Notes under the pieces: generated by a model
What the model was told of the DNA's origin: nothing
The model's input: the letters and a program-made list of their open reading frames with translations, nothing else
The model's database searches: none
Shown here: piece by piece, positions 1-8,536 of the stretch
Layout: the number at the start of each line of letters is the position of its first letter
Position numbering within the stretch: position 1 is the first letter of the stretch
Made by a program: the position numbers and the translations under genes
Source: Vicinamibacteraceae bacterium
GTDB lineage: Bacteria > Acidobacteriota > Thermoanaerobaculia > Multivoradales > Multivoraceae
Length of the DNA stretch: 64,000 nucleotides
Direction: 5' to 3'
Assembly: GCA_012270995.1 (NCBI GenBank)
Contig: JAAXHG010000166.1
Coordinates: 110,818-174,817, forward strand

Positions 1-777
1 GGCAGCCACGAGGATCCGGATGATCTCCGGATCCTCGGCGGTTGCCGCGTAGTGCAGGGGCGCTTCGCCGCGGTCATCTCGTTCGACCGGTGGGGCTTCT
101 CCGCCTTTCCCTGGCGGTCTTTCGGGGTGGCGCGTTCGGGCGTCGACCGCGGCTCCTGCCTCAAGCAGCAGTTGGACGGCTGCTGACGTCGAGCTCAACC
201 CGGCAAGATGTAGCGCCGTTACCCCGGCGTCGGTGGAGGCGGTAGCCTCGGCGCCGTTGGCGAGAAGCGTACGCAGGACAGCCTCGTTGTCGTGCGCGGC
301 GGCGAGGTGCAGGGGGGTGGTGCCCCGGTCGAAACGGGCGTTTGGGTCAGCGCCGGCGCCCAGCAGCGCTTCCGCGACGGCTACGTTGGGATTCCTCGCT
401 GCGGCATAGTGCAGTGCCGTAATGCCCCTAAAGCCTCGAGCCGCAGGGTCCGCGCCGGCGGCGAGAAGCGCTTCGGTCACTACGTGGTCCCGGTTCCAAT
501 TGGCGGCAATGTGCAGGGGCGTGAAGGCCTCCGCGTCCCTGGCGTTCGGGTCGGCGCCCGCGGCGACCAGCGCGCCGACGATCCGGGAACCGGCGCTTCG
601 GAACGCCGCTTCGTGAAGCGCGGTTCGCCCCTTCTCGTCGCGTTGGTTGGGATCAAGACCATCTCTCAGCAGCGCCGTGATGCCGTCCGCATCTGGGCCT
701 TTCAGAGCCTGCTGCCGTGTTTGTTCGACCGGCCCTTGCGCCGCCGAGGCAGCAGTCGGAACGGCCAGCGCAAGCAT
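1..777 (-). CDS. Exported ankyrin-repeat protein, C-terminus beyond window
   Basis: Read on the minus strand, the frame is open from 903 to the left edge and encodes at least six consecutive ankyrin repeats. Visible repeat cores include GRTALHEAAF, AFTPLHIAAN, GITALHYAAA, GTTPLHLAAA, GVTALHLAGL and GEAPLHYAAT, each followed by a helix and a GADPNAR-type turn. Ankyrin repeats are protein-binding modules, so a partner-binding role outside the cytoplasm is inferred; no catalytic domain is visible. The ATG at 777 gives a short hydrophobic N-terminus ending in TAASAAQ, which looks like a signal-peptide end. The frame extends to ATG at 903/900 and would then supply a longer hydrophobic stretch (WIPIGGLAAMLALAV), so the true start is uncertain. 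The protein is incomplete. It is divergent from the small secreted gene at 902. Confidence 0.85.
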   Translation of the reverse strand, partial: MLALAVPTAASAAQGPVEQTRQQALKGPDADGITALLRDGLDPNQRDEKGRTALHEAAFRSAGSRIVGALVAAGADPNARDAEAFTPLHIAANWNRDHVVTEALLAAGADPAARGFRGITALHYAAARNPNVAVAEALLGAGADPNARFDRGTTPLHLAAAHDNEAVLRTLLANGAEATASTDAGVTALHLAGLSSTSAAVQLLLEAGAAVDARTRHPERPPGKGGEAPPVERDDRGEAPLHYAATAEDPEIIRILVAA

Positions 778-901
778 GGCAGCCAGACCGCCAATGGGAA
801 TCCACGAAGGCTGGGCTATAGTTGGATGAGCATTAGGTCCACATGTCGGATCGGCTGAGGTGGCTGATGGTGTCTCTCGGCTTCGAAGGAGGATCCTCAT
901 C

Positions 902-1177
902 ATGAGGCGAATCGTAGCAAGTCCAATCGCACCGGCGGTCGTTGCTCTTACCGTGGCCTTGGTCGCCCCATCCATGGCTGGGGACCACTGGGCGCGATGT
1001 CAGGACGAAAGGAGCCGCCGAGACTACGGCTGCAACATGCAGTACGACATTTGCCTACAGACCAACTCTTCGTCTGCCGGGGAGGAGATTTGCGCCGCTA
1101 TCCGCGATCGCTGTCTTGAGACGAGCGACCGGCTGTTCGAGTGGTGCTATGGGCCGTTTGGGCCTGAGCCCTTCTAG
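902..1177 (+). CDS. Small secreted Cys-rich protein, unknown function
   Basis: This 91-residue protein has an n-region MRR, a hydrophobic core (about residues 8-24) and a cleavage-like APSMAGD, so it should be exported. The mature part has six cysteines (motifs WARCQD, YGCNM, DICLQ, EEICA, DRCLE, EWCYG), enough for three disulfides. I do not recognise a family. ATG 902 is preferred over an in-frame ATG at 860 because a strong Shine-Dalgarno (GAAGGAGG) lies just upstream and because the signal peptide then starts correctly. The gene is divergent from the ankyrin gene, and the gap between them is small. Confidence 0.6.
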   Translation: MRRIVASPIAPAVVALTVALVAPSMAGDHWARCQDERSRRDYGCNMQYDICLQTNSSSAGEEICAAIRDRCLETSDRLFEWCYGPFGPEPF

Positions 1178-1363
1178 GAGCTTGCTAGCGAAGCGAGTCG
1201 AAGGAAGCGAAGGTCCTGCCGCGGGTGCTTCGGAGTCAGCGGGTTCATGGATCACTGGACCAGAGAGCACTGTGGTCAGAGTTCGGGGCCACCTGCTGGC
1301 GGTGAGGCGGGGGTTCGGTTCTCTTCTCCGCGTTCGTGTCGATGGTCGACGCTGTCGAGGCCA

Positions 1364-4300
1364 GTGTTACGGTCCGAAGCAGTCGCTTGGTGCCTCGTTG
1401 CCCTGGTCCTCTGGGCGGGAGGCGTCTTTGCGCAGGCCCCCGTCGAACCAGGCCTCACAGTGTCGGGAACGGTTGTCGACTCGGAGGGCGGTGGGCTTCC
1501 CGGCCTCCGCGTCGGATTGGCGCGCTGGCCGGACCTATCTGGCGACGTTCGCCGGTTCCGCGGCGGCGATCAGGTCGGGACCGAGTTGGCCGATGAGGTC
1601 AGGACGGACCGGACTGGTCGCTTTCGCCTGACCGCGCCGGCGGCGGGTCCGTGGCGGCTGGAGATTGAGGCGCACCAGGAGGCGACAACCGCGGCGCTTG
1701 CGTACTTTCCGCTGCTGCCCTTCGGCCAGCCGACGGTGCTTGGACCGATCAGGCTCCCGGGGGCCAGGACGGTTGAGGTCCGGGTCGTGGGCTCGAGCGG
1801 CGAACCAGTTGCCGGTGCCGTTGTGGGAGTCGTTCCCTCGGGCCGCACGGGGCCCGCGCCGCCCCCACCCGAAGAGACGAGGCAGTTCCTGGAGGCTCGT
1901 TTCGGGAGCATAGCGGGTCGGACTGATGAGGGGGGCGTCGTGGAGTTCGTGGTGCCTGATGGCGACCTCTTCCTTGCCGTCGCCGCGCCCGGTTACGGTC
2001 TCGCGTTGCGGCGGACGGAGAATCGCCGAGTGCTTCTCCGGCTGGCCCAGCAGCCGATGCTCATGTTCAAGGTCCTGGACGACCGATTGGCGCCCGAGGC
2101 GGATGTCCTCGTCCGGGTTCGCGGCGTGGCGGTGCCTTTCTGGAAGACGAACGAGAACGGCGAAGTGGCTGTCAACCTTGCCGACGGCGACATCGTCTAC
2201 GAGTTCGAGGCACCGGGTCGTTCAATCGCGCAATGGTCTGGACGCTCCGCCGCCGAGCCCCAGAACACTGATCAGTTGGTGGAGATTCGCCTGGCACCGC
2301 CGGTTGACCTCGTGGGCCGCGTGACTGACACGGCAACCGGTGACGCCGTCCCGGAGGCCTCCGTGTTTCTCTCGTCGCGGCCCGATGTCGCTACGCGTTC
2401 CGGCGGTTTGGGTGGCTTCAGCTTGCCTGTGCCGGCGGACTTAGCCGACGGCGTCTTAGTCGTGACAAAGAGGGGCTACGCCTACTCGGCAGAGGTTCGC
2501 CTCGGCGACATAGCGCAGATTGAGCGAGTCGGGCTTACCATCGGCCTCGTACCGGCGGCGCCGCGGAGCGGCTTCGTCGCGGATGCCTCCGGCCGTCCGG
2601 TGGTCGGTGCGGAGGTGTTTGCCACTCCAAGAGGAACGCCGGTCGCCTCCCTGCGAGTGAAGGAAACGCGGCGGGTCAGCACGGGGGGAGACGGCGAGTT
2701 CTGGTTGGCGGATTTGAGGTACGGCCTTGCCTACGACCTGCGAGTCGAGGCCGAGGGTTTTGCCGCGAGCTCGCGGAGCCTCCCGCCGCTGTTTCTTGGC
2801 GGACCCGTTTCCGACCCGCTGCGGATCGTGCTCTCGCGTGGTGGGCGTGTGCGGGGTCGCCTTCTGGGCGCCGACGGAACTCCGGTGGTGGGCGCCGCCG
2901 TTCGGTTGCTTCTTCGCGAGTCCACGAACGTCGTTCCGAGAAGCTCTTCCGCCGACTCCGCGCCTGCCGTCCGATCGAACGCCGACGGGACCTTCGAGGT
3001 CCAATACGTTCCGCCGGGTCGCCACTCCCTTCTCGTCTCACACGCGGACTGGAGCGACCTCTTGGTGAACGCCGTGGAAACCGGGGGGGACGGGGGCGTC
3101 ACCGATCTCGGACTTCTGACGATGGACGCGGGCCTCCACATCGCAGGCATCGTGGTGGACGCTCGCAGTCGCCCGATCCCAGGCGCGACGGTAGAAGTGA
3201 ACCAACTCCTGTCGGCCGACGAGGCACGTACCGGAACGACTGACGCCGCCGGGCGCTTCCGGCTTGCCGGGCTTCTTCCCGAACTGGCCGAACTCGCGGT
3301 TCGCGCAGCCGGCTACGCCCCTACGGCGCTGGGTGGTTTGCGGCCCGGATCAGAAGAGACCATCAGGGTCGAGCTGGAGGACGCGGCGTCCGTGGAGGGC
3401 CGGCTCGTCGACCCCGGGGGAAACCCCAGCCTGGCGGGCACGGTCGCCATCGAGGCGTTGGAGAAGACGACAACCTGGTTGCTGGCGGCGGACCAGTTTC
3501 TGGTCACGCAGACAGATGATGAAGGTCGGTTCCGGTTCCCGGATGTGCGCCCAGGCCGCTGGTCGGTCTCGGGATGGAACGAGACGGGACGAGCGGTGCC
3601 GGTTGGATTCGAAGTGGCGGCGGGCGAGTCGCGAGAGATCGAGGTCCGCCTCGCGGTAGGCGCCGAGCTCTGGATCGAGACAACCGATGAGACAGGTCTG
3701 CCGCTACCCGGCGTGGAGATCTGGATCCGGGATGACGAAGGGACACTTGGCGGCTACGGCCGGACGGACGCGAGCGGCACCGCTGCCATCGCCGTGCACC
3801 CAGGCGAGGTCCTTGTCACCGCGCAGCACGCCATGCGGCCTGAACAGTCGAGACGGATCATGGTCGATGTGGGCCGGCATGAACTGCGAATCGAGATGGG
3901 GTCGGGCTGGGCGATAGAAGGCAGCGTGTTCTCGACAGAGGGCTACCCGCTTGCCGGGGCGAAAGTGGAAGCGATCGGTGCGGAGCCGCCGGGTGCGCGT
4001 TCATCGGGGAGGCGTTCCCGGCGCTTGCCTGCGGTTGGCGCCCGAACGGCCTCCGACACGAACGGTCACTTTCGATTGAATGGTCTGCTGCCGGGCGACT
4101 ACCGAATCGCCGCCCGCCTGGACGGCTATTCCGAGGGGGCGGAACAAGTCACGATTGCCGATCGATCGGTGGGCGGCGTCTACCTGGTTCTCGATGTGGG
4201 CGCCACGCTACACGGAAGAGTGACCGGGATCGGGCCCAACGAGATGGGACAGGTGTTGATCACGGCGGCTCGTGGCGCCACAACTGCGAGTGCGGCGCCT

Positions 4301-4729
4301 GATGGTGACGGACGGTTCGACTTGCGGAACCTGGCTACGGGTTCATGGCGCCTTTCCGCCCGGGTGAAGGGGAGCGATCGCTACTCGCTGCCCGTCGCCG
4401 TCCAAATCGAGGACACCGGGTCGCCGCCGCCGGTCGAGCTGGTCTTCGAACCGGGGTTCCTCCTGGGCGGCCAGGTCGTCGTTCAGGGCGCGCCCCTGGC
4501 GAGCATCTTCGTTATCGCGACCCCCGACGAGGTCGGCGTAGCGCGGTCGGTGCGTACGGACCGAAGAGGTCGCTTCCTGTTCCTGGGCTTGCCGCAAGGC
4601 AGCTATCGGCTAGACGTCCTCCATGCGGGCGGCGACGCCGCCGCTCGCGTGGAGCTTCGAGCCGACACGGAAGGTCTGCTGATCGATCTGCCACCGTCGG
4701 CTGACTGGAACCCCCGTCCGCCGCGCTGA
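1364..4729 (+). CDS. Large exported carboxypeptidase-regulatory-like (CarboxypepD_reg) repeat protein
   Basis: The product, about 1,120 aa, is built of at least ten beta-sandwich repeats of the carboxypeptidase regulatory / transthyretin-like type. The repeats recur as VSGTVVDSEGGGLPG, LVGRVTDTATGDAVP, RGRLLGADGTPVVGA, IAGIVVDARSRPIPG and VEGRLVDPGGN, each followed by a D..G.F.....PG.W/Y/H segment. These modules are usually extracellular or periplasmic and bind proteins or carbohydrates; no enzyme domain is visible. I place the start at GTG 1364 because it begins a good signal peptide (VAWCLVALVLWAGGVFA, cut before QAPVEPG). An upstream in-frame ATG at 1247 would add 39 residues that do not look like a signal peptide. 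A second protein of the same kind lies, broken, at 35539-38352. Confidence 0.8.
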   Translation: MLRSEAVAWCLVALVLWAGGVFAQAPVEPGLTVSGTVVDSEGGGLPGLRVGLARWPDLSGDVRRFRGGDQVGTELADEVRTDRTGRFRLTAPAAGPWRLEIEAHQEATTAALAYFPLLPFGQPTVLGPIRLPGARTVEVRVVGSSGEPVAGAVVGVVPSGRTGPAPPPPEETRQFLEARFGSIAGRTDEGGVVEFVVPDGDLFLAVAAPGYGLALRRTENRRVLLRLAQQPMLMFKVLDDRLAPEADVLVRVRGVAVPFWKTNENGEVAVNLADGDIVYEFEAPGRSIAQWSGRSAAEPQNTDQLVEIRLAPPVDLVGRVTDTATGDAVPEASVFLSSRPDVATRSGGLGGFSLPVPADLADGVLVVTKRGYAYSAEVRLGDIAQIERVGLTIGLVPAAPRSGFVADASGRPVVGAEVFATPRGTPVASLRVKETRRVSTGGDGEFWLADLRYGLAYDLRVEAEGFAASSRSLPPLFLGGPVSDPLRIVLSRGGRVRGRLLGADGTPVVGAAVRLLLRESTNVVPRSSSADSAPAVRSNADGTFEVQYVPPGRHSLLVSHADWSDLLVNAVETGGDGGVTDLGLLTMDAGLHIAGIVVDARSRPIPGATVEVNQLLSADEARTGTTDAAGRFRLAGLLPELAELAVRAAGYAPTALGGLRPGSEETIRVELEDAASVEGRLVDPGGNPSLAGTVAIEALEKTTTWLLAADQFLVTQTDDEGRFRFPDVRPGRWSVSGWNETGRAVPVGFEVAAGESREIEVRLAVGAELWIETTDETGLPLPGVEIWIRDDEGTLGGYGRTDASGTAAIAVHPGEVLVTAQHAMRPEQSRRIMVDVGRHELRIEMGSGWAIEGSVFSTEGYPLAGAKVEAIGAEPPGARSSGRRSRRLPAVGARTASDTNGHFRLNGLLPGDYRIAARLDGYSEGAEQVTIADRSVGGVYLVLDVGATLHGRVTGIGPNEMGQVLITAARGATTASAAPDGDGRFDLRNLATGSWRLSARVKGSDRYSLPVAVQIEDTGSPPPVELVFEPGFLLGGQVVVQGAPLASIFVIATPDEVGVARSVRTDRRGRFLFLGLPQGSYRLDVLHAGGDAAARVELRADTEGLLIDLPPSADWNPRPPR

Positions 4730-4754
4730 CGGCCTCGGCTAGTAGCCTTGAGGG

Positions 4755-5738
4755 ATGGCGCCGCGCTGGCAGGTGATCGTCGTCCTCGGCCCGACGGCGA
4801 CCGGCAAGAGCGCCTTCGCGATGGAGCTGGCCGAGGTTCTCGGCCGGGGGGGCCTTGGCGCCGAGCTGATCAGCGCCGACGCGCTGCAGGCGTATCGTGG
4901 CTTCGACATCGGCACCGCGAAGCCGGGGCCGCGGGCGCGGACCCGGGTGCGGCATCACCTGGTCGACGTCCTCGAACCGCACCAGGCGTTCTCGGCCGGA
5001 GAGTTCGCGCGTCGGGCACGTATGGCGGTCGAGGAGATCGAGGGCCGGGGCCGTCTGCCGCTCCTGGTAGGCGGCGGCGGGTTCTACCTTCACGCCCTGT
5101 TCGAGGGCCTGGCGCCGGTGCCGCCGGTTCCGCGAGAAGTGCGGACCCGGGTGCGGAGCGAGCTCCAGGCAAGAGGCCTCGGCGATCTCCTCGAGGAACT
5201 GCGGAGCGTCGACCCGGAGAGCGCGGAAGGTCTCTCCGCCGGCGACACGCAGCGGGTCCTCAGGGCGTTGGAGGTTGTTCGCTCCACCGGCCGCGCGCTT
5301 CCCGCCTGGCACCGGATGGGGTCGGAATCGGCGCTTCGGAGGCGGGTGCGCAAGGTTGGATTGACCCTGCCGAGGGCCCTTCTGTACGATGCCGTCGAGG
5401 TGCGGGCCAGACGCATGCTCGAGCGTGGCTGGCTGGCCGAAGTGAGGCGTCTGCGGGAACGCGCGAGTTGTCGCGATGAGCGTTCGTGGGATGAGTTGCC
5501 GGCGTGCCAGGCCATCGGCTACCGGCAGTTCGCCGATCACCTGGATGGAAAGCTGACCCTGGAGCAGGCCTTGGAGGAGACGATCCGCGCCACACGCCGT
5601 TACGCCAAGCGGCAGGAGACTTGGTTCCGCCGCGAGAAGGATGTCTGCTGGGTCGACGCCTCCCGACGCGAAGGCGTCGAACGGGTGCTTGAACGGATCG
5701 CCCGGACCCTGGCCGGCGAGCGGCCGGTAGAGGCGTGA
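4755..5738 (+). CDS. miaA: tRNA dimethylallyltransferase MiaA
   Basis: MiaA transfers the dimethylallyl group of DMAPP to N6 of A37 in tRNAs that read UNN codons. The 327-residue protein has the P-loop GPTATGKS at residues 12-19, the family signature ISADALQAYRGFDIGTAKP near 43-61, the LVGGGGFYLHAL segment, and a C-terminal FRREKDVCWVDA region. Length is normal for the family. A small substitution is visible: ADALQ replaces the usual ADSMQ. It starts 25 nt after the preceding gene; TAGCCT lies 6 nt before the ATG and a weak GAGG sits in the gap, so it may have its own promoter. Its stop overlaps the GTG start of the next gene by 4 nt. Confidence 0.95.
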   Translation: MAPRWQVIVVLGPTATGKSAFAMELAEVLGRGGLGAELISADALQAYRGFDIGTAKPGPRARTRVRHHLVDVLEPHQAFSAGEFARRARMAVEEIEGRGRLPLLVGGGGFYLHALFEGLAPVPPVPREVRTRVRSELQARGLGDLLEELRSVDPESAEGLSAGDTQRVLRALEVVRSTGRALPAWHRMGSESALRRRVRKVGLTLPRALLYDAVEVRARRMLERGWLAEVRRLRERASCRDERSWDELPACQAIGYRQFADHLDGKLTLEQALEETIRATRRYAKRQETWFRREKDVCWVDASRREGVERVLERIARTLAGERPVEA

Positions 5739-7084
5739 CGGTGAGGTTCCGCCCGCACGGTCTGTTCGCACTGGCCGCGGCGCTCGCGGGCGCCGGCGCC
5801 TGCGTAACCACCTCGAGCGTCGAGGCGCCGAGGCCGGCGGCCCTACCTGAACTCGACTCCGGCGCCCGTGCCTTTCTGCGCGAGCCGCTGCTCGGCTACG
5901 CCGGGAACATCCCGGAGCAGAGCCGCTACGAGATTCGGTCCGCTTCACAGGCGTTGTTGCGTGGCGAGGTGCAGGTTGCGCGGAGCGCCGTGGAGGCGCT
6001 CCTTGCGATCGATCCGACCCTGCTGCCGGCCACCGTCCTCCTGGCCCAGACCCACTTCGCCGAAGGGGACCATTCGGCGGTGGTCGAGTTGCTGGCGAAG
6101 CCTCTGTCCGGTCGGCCGGCCTACACCGCCGGCCAGCTCGTCTACGCGCGGTCGACGGAACTCCTGGGCGACGCCGTGGTCGCCTACGGCGCCTACCGCG
6201 GCATCGCCGGCTTCGATGAGGAAGCTGCTGCCCGGGCCTCGAGCCTGCGTGTCCGGGCCACGACGGAACTCGGTGAGCGGATCAAGGCGGCGGTCGAGGC
6301 CGGCCGGCTGGCGGCGGCCGCTGCGGCGCTTGAGACGCTGCGGACGTGGGCGCCGGACGAGACGGCGACCGTCGATCTGCGCCGGCGCCTGGCACGGGTG
6401 CGTGGCGACGCGGAGGAAGAACTCCTGACGACGCGGATGCTGGTCGCGCGCGGGGAGACGTCGTTGGATGTCCAGGAGCGGCAGGCCGCGCTGGAGGTCG
6501 GGAGCGGCGATGCCCGGGTTGGTCTGGAGCTCTACGAGCGGCTCGCGGAACGCCATCCGGACAACGTGAAGATCGCGGCGGCCCTGACCGCGGCCCGCTT
6601 TCACTGGCGCACGACCCTGCTGCCCGACCGCGTGGCCAGGCTGCTCGACGCCCCGAGTCTGCTGCGGGGGGACTTCGCCGCGCTGACCTTCTGGCTGGTG
6701 CCGGGTGTCAGGACTGGCGGCGGCGGCAACAGGGTGATCGTCAGCGACATCGTGGAGCACGCCCAGCGGCGGGAGATTGCCCGGGTACTCAACCTGGGAC
6801 TGATGACGCCGGTCGATGCGGCGGTACGCCGGTTCGCTCCCGACGACTACATGCGCCGGGGCCCGGCGCTGGCGACCCTGCTGCGGATGCCGGCTCGCAT
6901 CGGCGGCGGCGCTGCCTGCGTCGGCGGCGGCGACGGTCCCGCCGCCGCGGACATGGAGGCCGTGTGCGGTGCGGCGCTGCGTTGCCGACTGATCTCCGAA
7001 CCCGCTGAGTGCCGGCCCCAGGCTGCGATCTCGGGGCGCGAGGCGACCGAGGCGCTGCGCCGCACACTGCATCTCATCCAGTAA
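5735..7084 (+). CDS. Predicted lipoprotein with TPR-like helices
   Basis: This 449-aa protein starts at a GTG that overlaps the miaA stop (GTGA), so translation is probably coupled to miaA. The N-terminus has a basic n-region, a hydrophobic run (LFALAAALAGAG) and a lipobox-like GAGAC, with Cys about residue 23, which predicts lipidation. The body is rich in Ala/Leu helices of TPR character (for example AVEALLAIDPTLLPATVLLAQ and ERLAERHPDNVKIAAAL). Near the C-terminus there is a stretch (RVLNLGLMTPVDAAVRRFAP, then DDYMRRGPALATLLRM) that vaguely resembles an SLH module, followed by a Cys-containing tail. The function is unknown; an envelope-associated scaffold is the most that can be inferred. 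Confidence 0.7.
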   Translation: MTVRFRPHGLFALAAALAGAGACVTTSSVEAPRPAALPELDSGARAFLREPLLGYAGNIPEQSRYEIRSASQALLRGEVQVARSAVEALLAIDPTLLPATVLLAQTHFAEGDHSAVVELLAKPLSGRPAYTAGQLVYARSTELLGDAVVAYGAYRGIAGFDEEAAARASSLRVRATTELGERIKAAVEAGRLAAAAAALETLRTWAPDETATVDLRRRLARVRGDAEEELLTTRMLVARGETSLDVQERQAALEVGSGDARVGLELYERLAERHPDNVKIAAALTAARFHWRTTLLPDRVARLLDAPSLLRGDFAALTFWLVPGVRTGGGGNRVIVSDIVEHAQRREIARVLNLGLMTPVDAAVRRFAPDDYMRRGPALATLLRMPARIGGGAACVGGGDGPAAADMEAVCGAALRCRLISEPAECRPQAAISGREATEALRRTLHLIQ

Positions 7085-7149
7085 CCGAATCCCTGGCGGC
7101 CGGCGCAATCCGCGGGGCAAGCCACTCAGGCCACGCAGGAGCCCGACTC

Positions 7150-7773
7150 ATGACCGCATCCGCCAGTTCAGCCAGGTCCACACTCGATCGGGAGCGGGCC
7201 ATCATCGTGGTGATCGACCTCCAGGGCCGTCTCGTCGACCTGATGCATCGGCCGCGGATGGTGATCGACGGCACCGCGCGGCTGCTGCGGCTGGCGCAGT
7301 TGTTCGAGTTGCCCGTGATCGTCACCGAACAGTACCCGCGGGGGCTGGGGCCGACCCGCGAGGAAATCGAGGCGGTGATCGAGGAGACCGATCCGGAAGG
7401 CCGCCGCACGCGCAGAGTGGAGAAGGACTCCTTCGGCTGCTGTGGTGTGCCGGCGTTCGAGGAAGCCCTGGCGGCTGCGAGACCGGGGTTGGAGCCGGCG
7501 CGGCAGCAGGTGGTCGTGGCCGGGATCGAGTCTCACATCTGCGTCGTGCAGACGGTTCTCGAACTCCTGTCGCGCGGTACGGATGTCCACGTGTGCTGGG
7601 ACTGCACGAGTTCGCGGGGCGAGGAGTATCGACGTCACGCGCTGGCGCGCATGGGAACCGCCGGCGCCCAGATCACCAACCACGAGTCGGTGGCCTTCGA
7701 GCTCGCGCGGGACAAGAACCATCCGCGGTTCAAGGGCGTCAACCGGCTGCTCCGGGAGGGCCAGGTCGCTTGA
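7150..7773 (+). CDS. Isochorismatase-family cysteine hydrolase
   Basis: This 207-aa protein belongs to the isochorismatase-like cysteine hydrolases (nicotinamidase / ureidoacrylate / YcaC-type amidases). The expected catalytic triad is visible: Asp23 in VVIDLQG, Lys92 in VEKDSFGC and Cys131 in GIESHICVVQ. The Ile-Glu before SHIC corresponds to the cis-peptide region of the fold. The substrate cannot be assigned from sequence; the short length and SHICV motif favour the YcaC/MAR1 branch over PncA, because no metal-binding D-x-H-x-H cluster is seen. The ATG at 7150 is chosen because it directly precedes the first beta strand. Its stop overlaps or abuts the next gene, so the two are likely co-transcribed. 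Confidence 0.88.
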   Translation: MTASASSARSTLDRERAIIVVIDLQGRLVDLMHRPRMVIDGTARLLRLAQLFELPVIVTEQYPRGLGPTREEIEAVIEETDPEGRRTRRVEKDSFGCCGVPAFEEALAAARPGLEPARQQVVVAGIESHICVVQTVLELLSRGTDVHVCWDCTSSRGEEYRRHALARMGTAGAQITNHESVAFELARDKNHPRFKGVNRLLREGQVA

Positions 7774-7781
7774 CCGGGGCG

Positions 7782-8459
7782 GTGCGGCGAACGGTAGGGG
7801 CCGCGGTGCTGATCCTGGCGGCGGCGCCTCTGGCCGCCCAGCAGACGAATCCGCGCTCGGGCGACGCGGAAGCCGAGGTGCGGGCTACCTTCGAGGCCTA
7901 CCGGCAGGCGCTGATCGCCGGTGACGGCGAAGGGGCGGCCGCCCTGGTCGACCGGGAGACCGGGGAGTACTACCGGCAATTGAAGCGCCTGGTGCTGGAA
8001 GGAGGCGAGGAGGAGGTGAGGCAGCGGACCTTCGTCGACCGTTTCCTGATCGTGGCCTTCCGGCACGAGTTCGACGCCGCCGAGCTCCGCGAGATGGATC
8101 TCGCCGCCGTGATCGTTCGGGCGATGGAGATCGGCTGGATCAATGGAGCCGCGATCGAGCAGCTCGCCGTTGGCGAGGTCCGGATCGAGGGCGACGAAGC
8201 CTGGGCCGCCGCCCGCACGCGGGCGTCCCTGGAGGACCCTTCGCTCGGCGGCGGCATCGATGATCTGGAGTACCGCTTCGTGAACGAGGACGGGATCTGG
8301 AAGTTCCGGTTCAGCGGGCTCGTGGCCTCGATCGGCGAGGTGATGCGGGAGCTCGCGGCACAGCTCGGCGTCGAGGAGGATGACCTCATCTTCACGCTGA
8401 TCGAGACCCTGACCGGGGTCGAGGTGCTGCCGGAGGTCTGGGACGCGGTCGAGCCCTGA
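7782..8459 (+). CDS. Exported NTF2-like hypothetical protein
   Basis: A signal peptide (AAVLILAAAPLAAQQ) is followed by a helix-rich segment (VRATFEAYRQALIAGDGEGAA) and then beta strands with a WKFRFSG motif. This is the usual order of NTF2/SnoaL-like folds, in which a small pocket binds a ligand or is catalytically inert. No catalytic residues can be assigned. GTG 7782 gives about 225 residues and the best signal peptide; TTG 7770, which overlaps the stop of the isochorismatase gene, is an alternative. The tail, with Glu- and Leu-rich helices (ELAAQLGVEEDDLIFTLIET), is not explained by the fold. Confidence 0.6.
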   Translation: MRRTVGAAVLILAAAPLAAQQTNPRSGDAEAEVRATFEAYRQALIAGDGEGAAALVDRETGEYYRQLKRLVLEGGEEEVRQRTFVDRFLIVAFRHEFDAAELREMDLAAVIVRAMEIGWINGAAIEQLAVGEVRIEGDEAWAAARTRASLEDPSLGGGIDDLEYRFVNEDGIWKFRFSGLVASIGEVMRELAAQLGVEEDDLIFTLIETLTGVEVLPEVWDAVEP

Positions 8460-8484
8460 ATCGGGCTCCGCGACCGCTGCCCCG

Positions 8485-8514
8485 CTCCGGCCGGCGGCCG
8501 CCGGAGTCCCCTTT
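8485..8514 (+). terminator. Possible intrinsic terminator before the DUF4159 operon
   Basis: CTCCGGC at 8485-8491 can pair with GCCGGAG at 8500-8506 across an 8-nt GC-rich loop, followed by TCCCCTTT. It lies in the 77-nt gap between two plus-strand genes and just upstream of a -10-like box for the next operon, which fits a transcription boundary. The T-run is short, so efficiency is doubtful. Confidence 0.4.
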
Positions 8515-8524
8515 GGGGGTGCGG

Positions 8525-8530
8525 TACGAT
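8525..8530 (+). promoter_or_regulatory. -10 box, leaderless-type, for the DUF4159/MoxR operon
   Basis: TACGAT ends 6 nt before the GTG at 8537. With initiation at the usual distance the transcript would begin at or next to the start codon. No Shine-Dalgarno is visible. Confidence 0.5.
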
Positions 8531-8536
8531 CGCGCC

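Noticed and set aside
4512-5948. 478-residue frame antisense to miaA
   Set aside because: miaA is unambiguous on the plus strand; the antisense product is Arg/Pro-rich without any family motif.
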